Notes: generated by a model from the letters alone, not told the origin. A DNA stretch of 64,000 nucleotides from Guptibacillus hwajinpoensis (GCF_005144865.1 NZ_SWFM01000001.1:992001-1056000); one strand, 5' to 3'. Counted from the first letter of the stretch, positions 17,401 through 25,777 are shown. Translations and numbers: made by a program.

Positions 17401-17490
17401 TATCCGCGAAAATCCTGATATATCCGCGATATTTTTGTTTTATCCGCGATTTCACTTCTTTTATCCGCGAAATCTTCATTATATCCGCGA
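17401..17490. repeat. Five TATCCGCGA units at 20-21-base spacing
   Basis: TATCCGCGA occurs at 17401, 17421, 17441, 17462 and 17482, i.e. intervals of 20, 20, 21 and 20 bases, separated by AT-rich spacers that differ in sequence. The array lies 148 bases upstream of the pentapeptide gene start and downstream of the terminator of the ECF operon. Confidence 0.9.
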
Positions 17491-17494
17491 GAAA

Positions 17495-17533
17495 ACAAAA
17501 AACCACGCTCTCTTCCCTTAAGAGCGTGGTTTT
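17495..17533 (-). terminator. Terminator of the ECF sigma operon
   Basis: Perfect 11-bp stem AACCACGCTCT/AGAGCGTGGTT with a 9-base loop; A-rich left flank gives a T tract on the minus strand. Located 10 bases after the last gene of the operon. Confidence 0.88.
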
Positions 17534-17542
17534 CCAAGTTTC

Positions 17543-18490
17543 CTATTCTTTAATCGAAGCATTAACAGAAGACGCATTCGAAATCGAGACGAGGTGATCT
17601 CCATCTCCAACAGATAACGTGGCAGACTGATTTGGCTCAAGCCCCATTACTTCATCGCCACTGCTCTTTGGAATTTCCCCAGAAGCATTTTCCGAATAAT
17701 CCCATTCAGATTCTTCACCGTTAATATACTCCACATGTTCTAAATTAACGGTCAGGTTTTCGTCTCTCGAGAGATTGATCGAGACTTCTGAAGCATTCGA
17801 GACGTCCCATGAGCTCACAAGCGTTCTTGGTTTAAGCGTTAACCCGCCGTAAGAACTAATAACTTCAAGTTCAGTGGTTGATGGCACAACGAGTGTAGCC
17901 TGCATCGTGCTTTGGCGCGTCACCAAGCCTTGTCGTTCAGGGAGATCCTGAAAGGTGACATAAAGTGTATCACCCTTCACCTTTGTAAAAAGGTACTCTT
18001 CAAAATTTGCGAGAAGAGACTCATCGTTTATCTCCTGAGCTCGATACGTTCCAAACACACTTACTTCTTTATCAGAAGAACTTTCAATCGTGACTGGCTG
18101 ATTCCCTGTATTAACAAGGATTCTTTTAATATCGTCCCCAACAGCCTGGTTATACGCTGGAAGACTTGTTGTTTTCACTTCGCCATCTAGATATGAACCT
18201 ACATGATCAAGTAAACCGCTTGCTTGAAAGACCGTAAAACCGATTCCAACCGTTCCAATGATTCCAACAAAGATAATACTAAGGAAATCGAATTTTAAAT
18301 AAGGCTTTTCCGTACGAGATTGCACGAAGTAAAGAAGCGTTTCGACACCCAAAACAATTAGCAACACCGGCCACCAGCTAATGAACACGTAAGCGGTGTC
18401 CCACTTAAAAACTTGTGAAAGCAATAACATCACACCTAGAAACAGGAGACTTGCTCCCATTGAAATCGTTCCTACTCTCCATGTTCTCAT
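17543..18490 (-). CDS. LiaF/DUF5668-like membrane protein with beta-rich C-terminus
   Basis: Four N-terminal membrane segments (about 7-100 of this start) with the W-W-P-x-L-L-I-x-L-G pattern (FISWWPVLLIVLGVETLLYF) seen in LiaI/LiaF-like and DUF5668 proteins. About 190 residues of extracytoplasmic beta-rich sequence follow (toastrack-like). The last gene of the ECF operon. The start at 18490 is chosen because GGGGGAGG, at the end of the preceding gene, lies 9 bases upstream; the two genes are 4 bases apart. A role in sensing or buffering envelope stress together with the sigma factor is inferred from context. Confidence 0.8.
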   Translation of the reverse strand: MRTWRVGTISMGASLLFLGVMLLLSQVFKWDTAYVFISWWPVLLIVLGVETLLYFVQSRTEKPYLKFDFLSIIFVGIIGTVGIGFTVFQASGLLDHVGSYLDGEVKTTSLPAYNQAVGDDIKRILVNTGNQPVTIESSSDKEVSVFGTYRAQEINDESLLANFEEYLFTKVKGDTLYVTFQDLPERQGLVTRQSTMQATLVVPSTTELEVISSYGGLTLKPRTLVSSWDVSNASEVSINLSRDENLTVNLEHVEYINGEESEWDYSENASGEIPKSSGDEVMGLEPNQSATLSVGDGDHLVSISNASSVNASIKE

Positions 18491-18494
18491 GACG

Positions 18495-19559
18495 CTATTC
18501 CTCCCCCATATTCGCTTTCTTTTTGCTTCCACCAAGAAGCTTAACGCCTCCGATAATTAGTAGGGCACAAACAATTCCCGTTTGCATGTACTGACCGAGG
18601 TTATATAGATTGACCTGAAAATAATCATTCACATATGGCGCTAATGCCGGTAAGACAATATTCGTAATCGGGTAATAGATCCCGATGAAGATAAGTGCAA
18701 TCCCAATCCACTTCTGGTGATTGACGAAATAGGAGACAATCGGTTCATCTTCCATTGGTTCTTTGTTATGACGGGTTGCGCGCTGCAAGCCATCGAAGAA
18801 GCTAAAGAACCAGATGATCGGAACTAGAAAAAGAAAGATGCCAAGACGAAGGGCGTCCAATATATAGATTGAGAAGAGAAACGCCGCCATTAATTGCACG
18901 CCTCTGCGCTGGTACCCGAGATAGAGATGCCCAGCGCCCGGGAACATTGATAACAGCGTTGCAAGCACAACACTTTTTTTACCACCTTGATGATGATCTT
19001 CAAAATCTTCAAGAATCGAGCGATCTTTCAAGTCTTCTCCCGCCTCTTTCTTGTTCAACAACTGCATCGTATCAAAGAAATTGTATACCCAAATCACCGG
19101 AAGAATAATAAGAAACACAACAAATCCGCCGGTTCCTGTGATGAAGGTGACGAACAGAATCATCGCTGCGACACCAAGAAATGATGCTAGAAATGTCACG
19201 CCTCGGTTCATTAATCCAAGTTGGAAATGACCGAGTCCTGGCACCATCGATAGAATAATTGTATAGAAGCGTTCTGAGCTTAACGGCGCGGTCTGCTCCT
19301 CGCTCTGTTGTACACTTTTGGATGCGGTCAACGCTGTGTGGATAATGCTTACCACATAGAGTAAAAATCCAGCACCAATTGACAGAACAAAAGCTTCTGG
19401 CATCCATAACGCGCGGTTTAATACATATCCAAAGGGAATGGACCCAATAATCGTAAGAGAGAACAACACTCCTCTTCCAACCTTACCTAAATACATCAAT
19501 CCAACTCCCGGCAGAAACGCTAGCAAAAATGCGATAATCGGGTTTTTATTTTTTACCAT
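18495..19559 (-). CDS. TM2/DUF5683-like membrane protein with triplicated module
   Basis: The 354 residues contain three copies of a PG-x-G-x-x-x-LG-x-x-x-RG module: LPGVGLMYLGKVGRGVLF (about 15), VPGLGHFQLGLMNRGVTF (about 107) and FPGAGHLYLGYQRRGVQL (about 205). Each is followed by two membrane helices, as in TM2-domain proteins. The C-terminal ~80 residues add two further helices. Within the ECF sigma operon between the anti-sigma gene and the LiaF-like gene. GAGGAGG lies 8 bases upstream. The function is unknown; a membrane scaffold is plausible. Confidence 0.8.
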   Translation of the reverse strand: MVKNKNPIIAFLLAFLPGVGLMYLGKVGRGVLFSLTIIGSIPFGYVLNRALWMPEAFVLSIGAGFLLYVVSIIHTALTASKSVQQSEEQTAPLSSERFYTIILSMVPGLGHFQLGLMNRGVTFLASFLGVAAMILFVTFITGTGGFVVFLIILPVIWVYNFFDTMQLLNKKEAGEDLKDRSILEDFEDHHQGGKKSVVLATLLSMFPGAGHLYLGYQRRGVQLMAAFLFSIYILDALRLGIFLFLVPIIWFFSFFDGLQRATRHNKEPMEDEPIVSYFVNHQKWIGIALIFIGIYYPITNIVLPALAPYVNDYFQVNLYNLGQYMQTGIVCALLIIGGVKLLGGSKKKANMGEE

Positions 19560-19574
19560 GTTCTTGTACCTCCT

Positions 19575-20003
19575 CTATTTCTGTTCTTCCACACGATCAA
19601 TCAAGCTCGTCGTTTTATTTAATACGTCTTCCGTAAAAGAAGAACGCTGATTCTGTTCGAATTCTTTCGGTACTGTTGTCAGCTGCGAGAAGACACCTGT
19701 CGTCATAAGAAGGAATGTCATCGCAGCAGCTAGTACATAGTGAAATGCTCGATTCTCATACCATTTCTTTTTAACTGGAATAGCTTCGACAGGTTCAAAC
19801 GGAATTTGTTTCATAAGTTCATCGGTATAGAGTGAAGGATTTTCAATCTCAGGTAGCTCTTCTTCTATACACTCAATCGCATTCATATAGAGAGTAAGGC
19901 AGTGCTCACAATGATCGAGATGGTTCTCGTATTCTGTTTGTTCTTCAACATCCAGCTCATCTCGTGCATATCGCATCCACTCTTCCAACGTGTAATGATT
20001 CAT
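19575..20003 (-). CDS. Anti-sigma factor with zinc-finger (zf-HC2) domain
   Basis: The N-terminal cytoplasmic domain (about residues 1-75) has the ZAS signature H-x3-C-x2-C in ENHLDHCEHC. One TM segment at about 88-108 (FHYVLAAAMTFLLMTTGVF) is followed by a short outer tail. Such proteins hold an ECF sigma factor at the membrane until stress. The ATG at 20003 overlaps the sigma stop codon (ATGA), so the pair is translationally coupled; GGAGGAGG lies 7 bases before it. Confidence 0.88.
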   Translation of the reverse strand: MNHYTLEEWMRYARDELDVEEQTEYENHLDHCEHCLTLYMNAIECIEEELPEIENPSLYTDELMKQIPFEPVEAIPVKKKWYENRAFHYVLAAAMTFLLMTTGVFSQLTTVPKEFEQNQRSSFTEDVLNKTTSLIDRVEEQK

Positions 20004-20548
20004 TGAAAATCCTCCTCCTTCCAATGCTTTCTAATCCACAATCGCGCTCGGTACAGCTTCATTTCAATCGTTTTCACCTGAACGTTATGTTCTTCTGCTA
20101 ACTGTTGATACGTTTTTTCTTTTATGTAGTAACCTTCGATGACATCACGGTAGGCAGCCGGTGCCTGTTCAAGACTCTTTAAAACGAGCTGCTTTTGCTC
20201 CTTTTGAAGTACGCTTCGTTCCACGAGATAATTCTTTGGAGTGTCGGTGTCTATGCTGATCGCAAACTCATCAACTAGCTCCTCACTTCGTCTCGCTTTC
20301 TTCCTTTTACAATCAATCGCGTGTCGAACGGCAATTCGTGAGATCCACGTTTTGAATCCCTGTCCTTCATAGCTAGGGAGAGAGGTATAGATCTTAATCC
20401 AGACTTCCTGGGAGGCATCCTCCGCATCCTTCTGGTTACGAAGTACTCCGTAAACGCTCTTAAACACAAATTCTTTATACGTTTCAATCAGCAGCCGAAA
20501 CGCCTGTTCATTGCCATTCTTCGCTCGATGAATCAATGACTCTTCCAA
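20000..20548 (-). CDS. ECF-subfamily RNA polymerase sigma factor
   Basis: Sigma-70 region 2 (RLLIETYKEFVFKSVYGVLR, then DAEDASQEVWIKIY) and region 4 (LEQAPAAYRDVIEGYYIKEK, then TYQQLAEEHNVQVKTIEMKL) with the short ECF linker; about 182 residues. The likely start is TTG 20548, 5 bases after AAGGGGGG; the upstream ATG at 20566 has no site. It heads a four-gene operon with its anti-sigma factor and two membrane proteins. Which B. subtilis ECF factor it matches best is not clear. Confidence 0.9.
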   Translation of the reverse strand: MEESLIHRAKNGNEQAFRLLIETYKEFVFKSVYGVLRNQKDAEDASQEVWIKIYTSLPSYEGQGFKTWISRIAVRHAIDCKRKKARRSEELVDEFAISIDTDTPKNYLVERSVLQKEQKQLVLKSLEQAPAAYRDVIEGYYIKEKTYQQLAEEHNVQVKTIEMKLYRARLWIRKHWKEEDFQ

Positions 20549-20581
20549 CCTCTCCCCCCCTTTCATGCGACGTTACCTATA

Positions 20582-20610
20582 TAGACGAACAAAACAAAGA
20601 AACCCCTACA
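20582..20610 (-). promoter_or_regulatory. Candidate ECF autoregulatory promoter
   Basis: On the minus strand TGTAGG, a 17-base spacer and CGTCTA precede the sigma gene by about 35 bases. CGTC is the usual ECF -10 core in Bacillus; the -35 (TGTAGG against TGAAAC/TGTAAC) is weaker. Confidence 0.4.
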
Positions 20611-20685
20611 CTTTTTCTCAAAATAAATGTATTTTTTTGATCGACTTCTAAAATAACCATTAATCTACCATTTCTATTTTACACA

Positions 20686-20728
20686 AAAAGAGGGGTCAAA
20701 AGAGGGGTCAGGTACGTACCTGACCCCC
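20686..20728. repeat. Palindromic repeat with duplicated left arm
   Basis: Arms GGGGTCAGGTAC and GTACCTGACCCC (20704-20727) are preceded by a tandem copy of AAAGAGGGGTCA. The extra copy is not paired, so it is not explained by hairpin function. Confidence 0.85.
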
Positions 20729-20848
20729 AATACATTAAACCACTAAAGACCATTTTCACTACTTGTCCTCACCCCTTTTATTCTATTGCATATTCTATTA
20801 AAGAGAGTGATAGATTACCTCTTAACTTGAAAAACAGGAGTGATAACT

Positions 20849-20935
20849 ATGTCTGGATACAATAACAGCTTCGCTCTAATTGTTGTGTTGTTTATTCTAT
20901 TGATCATTGTTGGCGTTGCTTTTGTAAACTGCTAA
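20849..20935 (+). CDS. YjcZ-family sporulation peptide, 28 residues
   Basis: The peptide reads MSGYNNSFALIVVLFILLII then VGVAFVNC: a short polar head followed by a single membrane helix. FALIVVLFILLIIVG is the signature of YjcZ-family sporulation peptides, which usually end in a glycine-rich or aromatic tail. CAGGAGTGAT lies upstream of the ATG. It sits at the edge of the spore surface cluster. Confidence 0.85.
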   Translation: MSGYNNSFALIVVLFILLIIVGVAFVNC

Positions 20936-20951
20936 TATCAATGACCAAAGC

Positions 20952-20981
20952 AAGGGGGTCAGGTTCGTACCTGACCCCCTT
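20952..20981 (+). repeat. Palindromic repeat after YjcZ-like gene
   Basis: Arms AAGGGGGTCAGGT and ACCTGACCCCCTT around TCGT; 17 bases after the stop codon of the YjcZ-like gene. Confidence 0.85.
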
Positions 20982-21003
20982 CAAAAGACCTATAAACAAA
21001 AAA

Positions 21004-21035
21004 AGCACCTCTTCAATATAAGAGGTGTGCTCTTT
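21004..21035 (+). terminator. Terminator downstream of YjcZ-like gene
   Basis: AGCACCTCTT/AAGAGGTGTGCT stem with loop caatat, followed by CTTT. It follows the palindromic repeat by about 20 bases. Confidence 0.7.
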
Positions 21036-21287
21036 AAGTATTTTCCGCTTTTATGATCTAACTCAGGGCTTGCCCACATTCTAAGTTTGGTGAAACATTT
21101 ACACGCATTCGACACAAAGTGCAAAAGCCTGAACTGTTCACCTAATTGAAAGGGACAATGATACATAGATGAAACCGATTTGGATTCAAGTGAAACGCAA
21201 TGGAAACCAGTGTCCCTTCATACTATACAATAACCACTTCTAGAAACCAGTTAAGAGGTTCATAGAGAACTCTCCTTCTACTTGTTT
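21036..21287. other. Intergenic stretch without recognisable gene
   Basis: Between the YjcZ-like gene and the coat gene ending at 21288 (352 bases including the two hairpins). Several imperfect copies of GAAACCAGT-like sequence occur (21198 and 21243), but no frame with a ribosome binding site was seen. Confidence 0.4.
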
Positions 21288-22196
21288 CTATCCTAACCGT
21301 GAGTATCTCTTCCTTCTTCTTCGCTTTGCATCCCTGATTTCATTCTCCACCCAAGAAGAATAGTTCTGCTTGTAATGTCTCGAATGGTCATCTATCTCAA
21401 AAAGACTTTTGCAAGGCTTTGATTTTTTGTCCCGTGCAGAATAGCGAATGAATTTATCTTTACCACCTGAGTATTGATCGCACTCTTCATGATCATCATA
21501 ATCAAATTTAAATTCAAGTTCATTCTTGTGTTCTTCATTATGATCACAACCACATTCCCTTTCATGCTTGTGCTTCTCATGATCATCGCAGCCACATTCA
21601 CGTTCATGCTTGTGTCTCTTGTGATTCTCATGATGATCATCATGAGAATCACACTCACATTCATCATCATGTTTCCGATGGCGATATTCTTCATAATGGT
21701 GACCGTAATCTTCATATTTTTTACGACGCGAATGGAAATGCTCTTCATGTTTTTCAATGTGGAATTTTCCTGGAAACTCAATTGCGCAAATCACCACAGA
21801 AACGTAGAACGATCTGCAACTATGCTCCGTTAGATGAATATCCTCTACTGCTATAAAAAAGTCCGCACAATCAGTTTCCGCCTCTACCACTATGCAAAAC
21901 GGAATAGAAAAATGAGCTGTGTGAACCGATTGACAAGGTGTATTTGCTTCATACATGATTTTAATGTTTTTTATTGCATGGATGACCCATTTGCATCCCG
22001 ATCGCTTTTTTATTAATTTAATATCCTTTTTATGGATCGTTACAAAGATGTCCAGTACCTCTTCTAAGTCTGGCTTAGCACAAGGGATCGTCAATAGATC
22101 TGTTTCGCAAATCGTTACTACGTCACACCTCGATGTTACTTCTGGGTACATATGATTTGGCGTTACCCCGTGAATATTGTAAAACCAATCATTCAT
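21288..22196 (-). CDS. SPOCS/DUF3794 protein with His/Asp/Glu/Cys-rich tail
   Basis: The N-terminal ~150 residues match the SPOCS (DUF3794) fold seen in the three proteins encoded at 23945-25684, including SVHTAHFSIPFCIVVEAE corresponding to their SVHSAHFxVPFSAFI. From about residue 155 the sequence is low-complexity: YEDYGHHYEEYRHRKHDD, then CECD, HDDHHE and two copies of KHERECGCD. It is rich in possible metal ligands. The end is basic (RRRRKRYSRLG). The tail could bind metals or cross-link into the spore coat. Transcribed divergently from the collagen-like gene. Confidence 0.8.
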   Translation of the reverse strand: MNDWFYNIHGVTPNHMYPEVTSRCDVVTICETDLLTIPCAKPDLEEVLDIFVTIHKKDIKLIKKRSGCKWVIHAIKNIKIMYEANTPCQSVHTAHFSIPFCIVVEAETDCADFFIAVEDIHLTEHSCRSFYVSVVICAIEFPGKFHIEKHEEHFHSRRKKYEDYGHHYEEYRHRKHDDECECDSHDDHHENHKRHKHERECGCDDHEKHKHERECGCDHNEEHKNELEFKFDYDDHEECDQYSGGKDKFIRYSARDKKSKPCKSLFEIDDHSRHYKQNYSSWVENEIRDAKRRRRKRYSRLG

Positions 22197-22271
22197 TCTT
22201 TTATCCCCCCTCTAGCTAACCATTTATCTATTATGCTAGTTACACTGTATGCAGAGATTGATTTGCAGTGA

Positions 22272-22502
22272 TTACAATAAGGTTCGCTCATATTTGCACT
22301 TCGTATAGTGACATGGCTCATAGTCGTAGCAACAACATTTCACTTTACATACGCGAACGCATTCGCATCTACAGCAGGAGCGATGACAACACTTCTTCTC
22401 GTAATACCTATCGTGGCAACAATAATCCCGCTTATAGTATTTGGTACAGCATTTTTCCTTATAGGAGAAGCACGATTTCGACTTGTGACATCTACTACAC
22501 AT
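22272..22502 (-). CDS. Cys/Tyr-rich small spore-coat-like protein A
   Basis: The 76 residues contain about 20 cysteines in pairs or triplets (KCCTKYYKRDYCCHD, KKCCHRSCCRCEC, KCCCYDYEPC), typical of cross-linked coat proteins. It starts MCSRCHKSKS, parallel to the paralogue at 26172-26387 (MCSKCKKSS). The start 22502 is supported by GGGAGGTG 6 bases upstream. It lies between the two divergent SPOCS/collagen genes. Confidence 0.75.
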   Translation of the reverse strand: MCSRCHKSKSCFSYKEKCCTKYYKRDYCCHDRYYEKKCCHRSCCRCECVRVCKVKCCCYDYEPCHYTKCKYERTLL

Positions 22503-22645
22503 AAAGAACACCTCCCTTTGGATTAGAATATGAATACTTGAAATGGGAAGTGTGGACATCTAAAGCATTTTCAATAAACTAGTTCATTTGTCTATTCACA
22601 CTTATCTCTATTTCCATAGTCTATTGTAAGAAAAGGAGGTAAATC

Positions 22646-23926
22646 ATGACAGGCTATAAGAATTTTAACGATCGTCCTCGTAAAAAGCGATCAATATATG
22701 AAGAATCTCACAATAGTCAACAGTCTTCCTATTATGCCTCTCAGGGTCCTAAAGGGGATCCAGGTCCAAGAGGCGATAGTGGATGCTACGGACCTCCTGG
22801 AGCACCTGGATATCCTGGTTATCCAGGACCGAGAGGTGACGCAGGAGCTCAGGGACCTAAAGGTGACGGAGGATCAATGGGGCCATCAGGACCAGTTGGA
22901 TATCCAGGATACCCTGGCCCGCAGGGGCATTCAGGGCCAATGGGTGTTCAAGGACCTAAAGGGGATCAAGGACCTCTAGGACCAAGCGGACCACAAGGGC
23001 CAAAAGGTGACAGTGGATGTATGGGCCCTCCAGGACCACAGGGGCTTCAAGGACCAGTAGGACCTAAAGGGGATAAAGGTGACCAGGGACCTGCGGGGTG
23101 TGCTGGACCAGCTGGACCAGCCGGACCTCAAGGAATTCCGGGACCTCCAGGACCTCCAGGGTGTTGCGAATGTAAAGACTCAGGAGGATGTAACGATTGT
23201 TGCTGTCCAGTTCCAGGACCTCCGGGGCCTCCAGGACCTGCGGGGCCAGAAGGACCTACAGGACCCACGGGACCACAAGGACCTCGAGGAATTAGCTGTC
23301 CTCGCTGTGACTTAATTAAAAATGGCGGTTTTGAACCTAAAATTTCAAGTGATTGGACGGTTCAGTGTCTAGTTTCAGACTCTAAAGATACTACTGAGTT
23401 TGATCCTGCCAGTAACCTTTTTTACATGGCACACAGTGGTAAAAACTCAGCTTGCCTAAGACCTACTTTTAATGGAATTGAATGGGAGAAGGCTGTACTT
23501 GCACAAGTAGTAACTGTAGATCCTGATTGCTTCTATGAATTAAACTTCTGGGGAGCTAGATTCGATCGCCTTAACGGCAATGTTACCCCACCTAGTTTAA
23601 CCACGACTGCATATGTTTTCTGGGGAGATAGAACAGCGGATGTCCAGGATATTTGTGGAATGGACCTAAGTGGTGCGGCAATGAAAATATGTAACCCACC
23701 AGGGGTACCTAATCAAATTATTGTAAATCCAGACCCTCCAGTAACAGACGAAGAACAGGTTCAAAATTACGATTTTGAATCCTACCGTACAGTCCAGAGC
23801 TGTGATTCCCCAGTACCTGATGGCACAACACAAGCAACGATCGTTTTTGTTGCTGAAGAAACAAACCCATCACCTGCTGCAACAATCGGCGGAGTTTGGT
23901 ATATCGACGATGTTATTTTCGCATAA
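22646..23926 (+). CDS. Collagen-like (Gly-X-Y) spore surface protein
   Basis: Exosporium-filament-type protein of 426 residues. Residues 1-33 are a charged, Ser-rich head; 34-172 are Gly-X-Y repeats ([18 protein letters not shown]); 173-187 form a Cys-rich interruption ([15 protein letters not shown]); 191-215 resume Gly-X-Y; CPRC follows at 218-221. The last ~200 residues are a beta-sandwich, carbohydrate-binding-like domain ([14 protein letters not shown] to WYIDDVIFA). Unlike BclA the C-terminal domain is not TNF-like. The gene leads the run of three SPOCS genes, and AAAGGAGG lies 7 bases upstream. Spore-surface role inferred from family and neighbours. Confidence 0.87.
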   Translation: MTGYKNFNDRPRKKRSIYEESHNSQQSSYYASQGPKGDPGPRGDSGCYGPPGAPGYPGYPGPRGDAGAQGPKGDGGSMGPSGPVGYPGYPGPQGHSGPMGVQGPKGDQGPLGPSGPQGPKGDSGCMGPPGPQGLQGPVGPKGDKGDQGPAGCAGPAGPAGPQGIPGPPGPPGCCECKDSGGCNDCCCPVPGPPGPPGPAGPEGPTGPTGPQGPRGISCPRCDLIKNGGFEPKISSDWTVQCLVSDSKDTTEFDPASNLFYMAHSGKNSACLRPTFNGIEWEKAVLAQVVTVDPDCFYELNFWGARFDRLNGNVTPPSLTTTAYVFWGDRTADVQDICGMDLSGAAMKICNPPGVPNQIIVNPDPPVTDEEQVQNYDFESYRTVQSCDSPVPDGTTQATIVFVAEETNPSPAATIGGVWYIDDVIFA

Positions 23927-23944
23927 AAAAAAGGAGGTTAAAAA

Positions 23945-24469
23945 GTGAGTTATTTTGAACAAGAAGACATTATGGTAAGTGGTCTATGTGATGTAGACGC
24001 ATTCGATTTAACTGGCCCAGGGAAATACTGGACACAGCTATCTGTCCAGGAAACACTCATTCTACCAGAACAAAAATTTGATATTGAACAGTTAAATTCT
24101 ATAAATATTGCAGTAAGGATTGTACGCCAAAAGGTGATTGAAACACCTAACTCAGATGGGACACCGAATCAGGAAGGCAAACTTGTAACAGGTAGAAAAT
24201 TAATCGTGGAAGGCGAACTATGCCAGACGATTTCTTATACTGCTGATGTTGATGAGCAATCTGTTCACTCAGCTCAATTTGCTGTACCTTTCTCAGCGTT
24301 TATTGTTATCGGGGAAGATACACCTTTAACACAAAACTTTCAAGTTAACAGTTGTGTAGAAGACGTTTTTGTAGAGGATTTCACAAATCGTACTATTTTC
24401 AAAAATGTAACCGTACTGCTTCAAGCAGTAGAAGCTCCGGCAGTTGGATGCCCGGAAGACCAACATTGA
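23945..24469 (+). CDS. SPOCS/DUF3794 spore coat protein 1
   Basis: The 174-residue protein has the same core as its two neighbours: WTQLSVQETLILPEQKFDIE, the R-x-V-x-x-T-P hinge, a glycine-rich turn (LVTGRKLIVEGEL) and SVHSAQFAVPFSAFIVI, ending in IFKNVTVLLQA. Starts with GTG after GGAGG. 18 bases after the collagen-like gene, so co-transcribed. SPOCS domains are found in spore coat and exosporium proteins. Confidence 0.85.
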   Translation: MSYFEQEDIMVSGLCDVDAFDLTGPGKYWTQLSVQETLILPEQKFDIEQLNSINIAVRIVRQKVIETPNSDGTPNQEGKLVTGRKLIVEGELCQTISYTADVDEQSVHSAQFAVPFSAFIVIGEDTPLTQNFQVNSCVEDVFVEDFTNRTIFKNVTVLLQAVEAPAVGCPEDQH

Positions 24470-24482
24470 TTAGGAGAGTGAA

Positions 24483-25106
24483 ATGATGAAAGCCAACTTA
24501 GGTCAAGTAAATTGTACAGTTACTGGAAATTATGTAGAATCGCCACACTCTTCTTGTGATGATCAGCCATTAATCATTACAACTGGAGAATGCTCAAGCG
24601 CCAAAAAAGCAGCACTTTTGGCAGATGGAAATGACACGTGGACGCAAATTTTCGTTCCTGAAGTATTGTGTGTACCGTCTCAAAAACCAGACATTGAAGA
24701 ACTAATGTCCGTAAATGCACGTGTTAAAATCATTTCTCAGCGGGTTATTCGTACGCCTTATTATGAAACAACTCCTGGAGATCCTACAACTGTCGTACCT
24801 ATCGAAAACGAAGAGGGAACATATTTAACAGGACGCAAACTAGTCGTAGAAGGAATTCTTCGTCAAAAAGTGATCTACACAGCATGCACAGAAGATCAAT
24901 CTGTCCATAGCGCTCACTTCGACGTTCCATTCTCTGCATTCATTATTCTGCCTGTTGGCACCCCGCTCACAACCCAATATAAAATTGATACGTGTATTGA
25001 AGATATCTTCATTAGCCGTACCACGGAGCGACAAATCTTTAAAAACGTTACACTCTTTATTAAAGCGACACCACTTGTATGTCCACCACAAGGAGGAGGT
25101 CAATAA
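24483..25106 (+). CDS. SPOCS/DUF3794 spore coat protein 2
   Basis: Second tandem paralogue (207 residues): longer head with Cys residues (HSSCDDQPL and TGECSSAKK), a WTQIFVPEVLCVPSQKPDIE core, SVHSAHFDVPFSAFIIL and RQIFKNVTLFIKA. AGGAGAG lies before the ATG pair. Its stop codon overlaps the next start (TAATG). An expanded loop after RVIRTPY distinguishes it from the other two. Confidence 0.85.
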   Translation: MMKANLGQVNCTVTGNYVESPHSSCDDQPLIITTGECSSAKKAALLADGNDTWTQIFVPEVLCVPSQKPDIEELMSVNARVKIISQRVIRTPYYETTPGDPTTVVPIENEEGTYLTGRKLVVEGILRQKVIYTACTEDQSVHSAHFDVPFSAFIILPVGTPLTTQYKIDTCIEDIFISRTTERQIFKNVTLFIKATPLVCPPQGGGQ

Positions 25107-25684
25107 TGAGCTGCGGTTGCAATAACCATACACGCTGTTCCTGCCAGCCAAACGGCTGCCCGAGTGCCATTCAAATTGTAGGATTGTGTGATCCATCAAC
25201 AATTACATTTGAAGGACTAGATACAGATGATCGTAACTGGACTGAAGTCTCAATACCTGAAGTACTTCACATCCCACCTCAAAAACCAGACATCGAAACA
25301 ATTGACAAAGTCTTTGTTCAGGTAAAAATTCTTTCGAAACGCGTCATTCGAACTCCAATAAGTACTGAAGAGAATGCAGAAGGAACAAAACTAACAGGTT
25401 GGAAGCTTGTAATTGAAGGCGTAGTTAAACAGAAAGTCGTTTATACAGCTTGGAATGCTGTTCAGTCTGTTCACTCCGCACACTTTACTGTACCTTTCTC
25501 AGCTTTTATCATCCTACCAGGAGATACTACTGAAGAAGATCGTTTCTGTGTAGAGACTTGTGTTGAAGACGTTTTTGTTAAAGCGATTAACGACCGAGAA
25601 ATCTTCAAGAACGTTACACTATTCCTAAAAGCGACAAAAGAACCACCGTTTTGCCCGCCAGTACCACCGCCACCAACACCATAA
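25106..25684 (+). CDS. SPOCS/DUF3794 spore coat protein 3
   Basis: Third tandem paralogue, 192 residues from the ATG at 25106 (GGAGGAGG 7 bases upstream, overlapping the previous stop). It has a Cys-rich head (MSCGCNNHTRCSC), then WTEVSIPEVLHIPPQKPDIE, LTGWKLVIEGVVKQKVVYTA and SVHSAHFTVPFSAFIILPG, ending in a proline-rich tail (PVPPPPTP). It ends the four-gene operon before a strong terminator. Confidence 0.85.
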   Translation: MSCGCNNHTRCSCQPNGCPSAIQIVGLCDPSTITFEGLDTDDRNWTEVSIPEVLHIPPQKPDIETIDKVFVQVKILSKRVIRTPISTEENAEGTKLTGWKLVIEGVVKQKVVYTAWNAVQSVHSAHFTVPFSAFIILPGDTTEEDRFCVETCVEDVFVKAINDREIFKNVTLFLKATKEPPFCPPVPPPPTP

Positions 25685-25693
25685 TTCACAAAG

Positions 25694-25725
25694 AAGAAAC
25701 ACGCTTACACGTCGTGTTTCTTTTT
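25694..25725 (+). terminator. Terminator of the collagen/SPOCS operon
   Basis: AAGAAACACG/CGTGTTTCTT stem with a 9-base loop followed by TTT, 10 bases after the last stop codon. Confidence 0.85.
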
Positions 25726-25777
25726 ACATAGAGTGGGGTCACATAGAGTGGGGTCAGGTACGTACCTGACCCCACTC
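25726..25777. repeat. Perfect 32-base palindrome with duplicated 15-base left flank
   Basis: 25746-25777 has arms GAGTGGGGTCAGGTAC and GTACCTGACCCCACTC, self-complementary throughout. ACATAGAGTGGGGTC (25726-25740) is repeated at 25741-25755, i.e. flank plus part of the left arm duplicated in tandem. Confidence 0.9.

Noticed and set aside
17912..19407. Plus-strand and alternate minus-strand ORFs across the ECF operon membrane genes
   Set aside because: They have no start signals or homology-like features and overlap well-supported genes.
21474..21833. Plus-strand ORFs rich in Met/Ile/Phe opposite the His-rich coat gene
   Set aside because: They are mirror frames of the CAT/GAT-rich low-complexity tail of the coding strand and lack ribosome binding sites.
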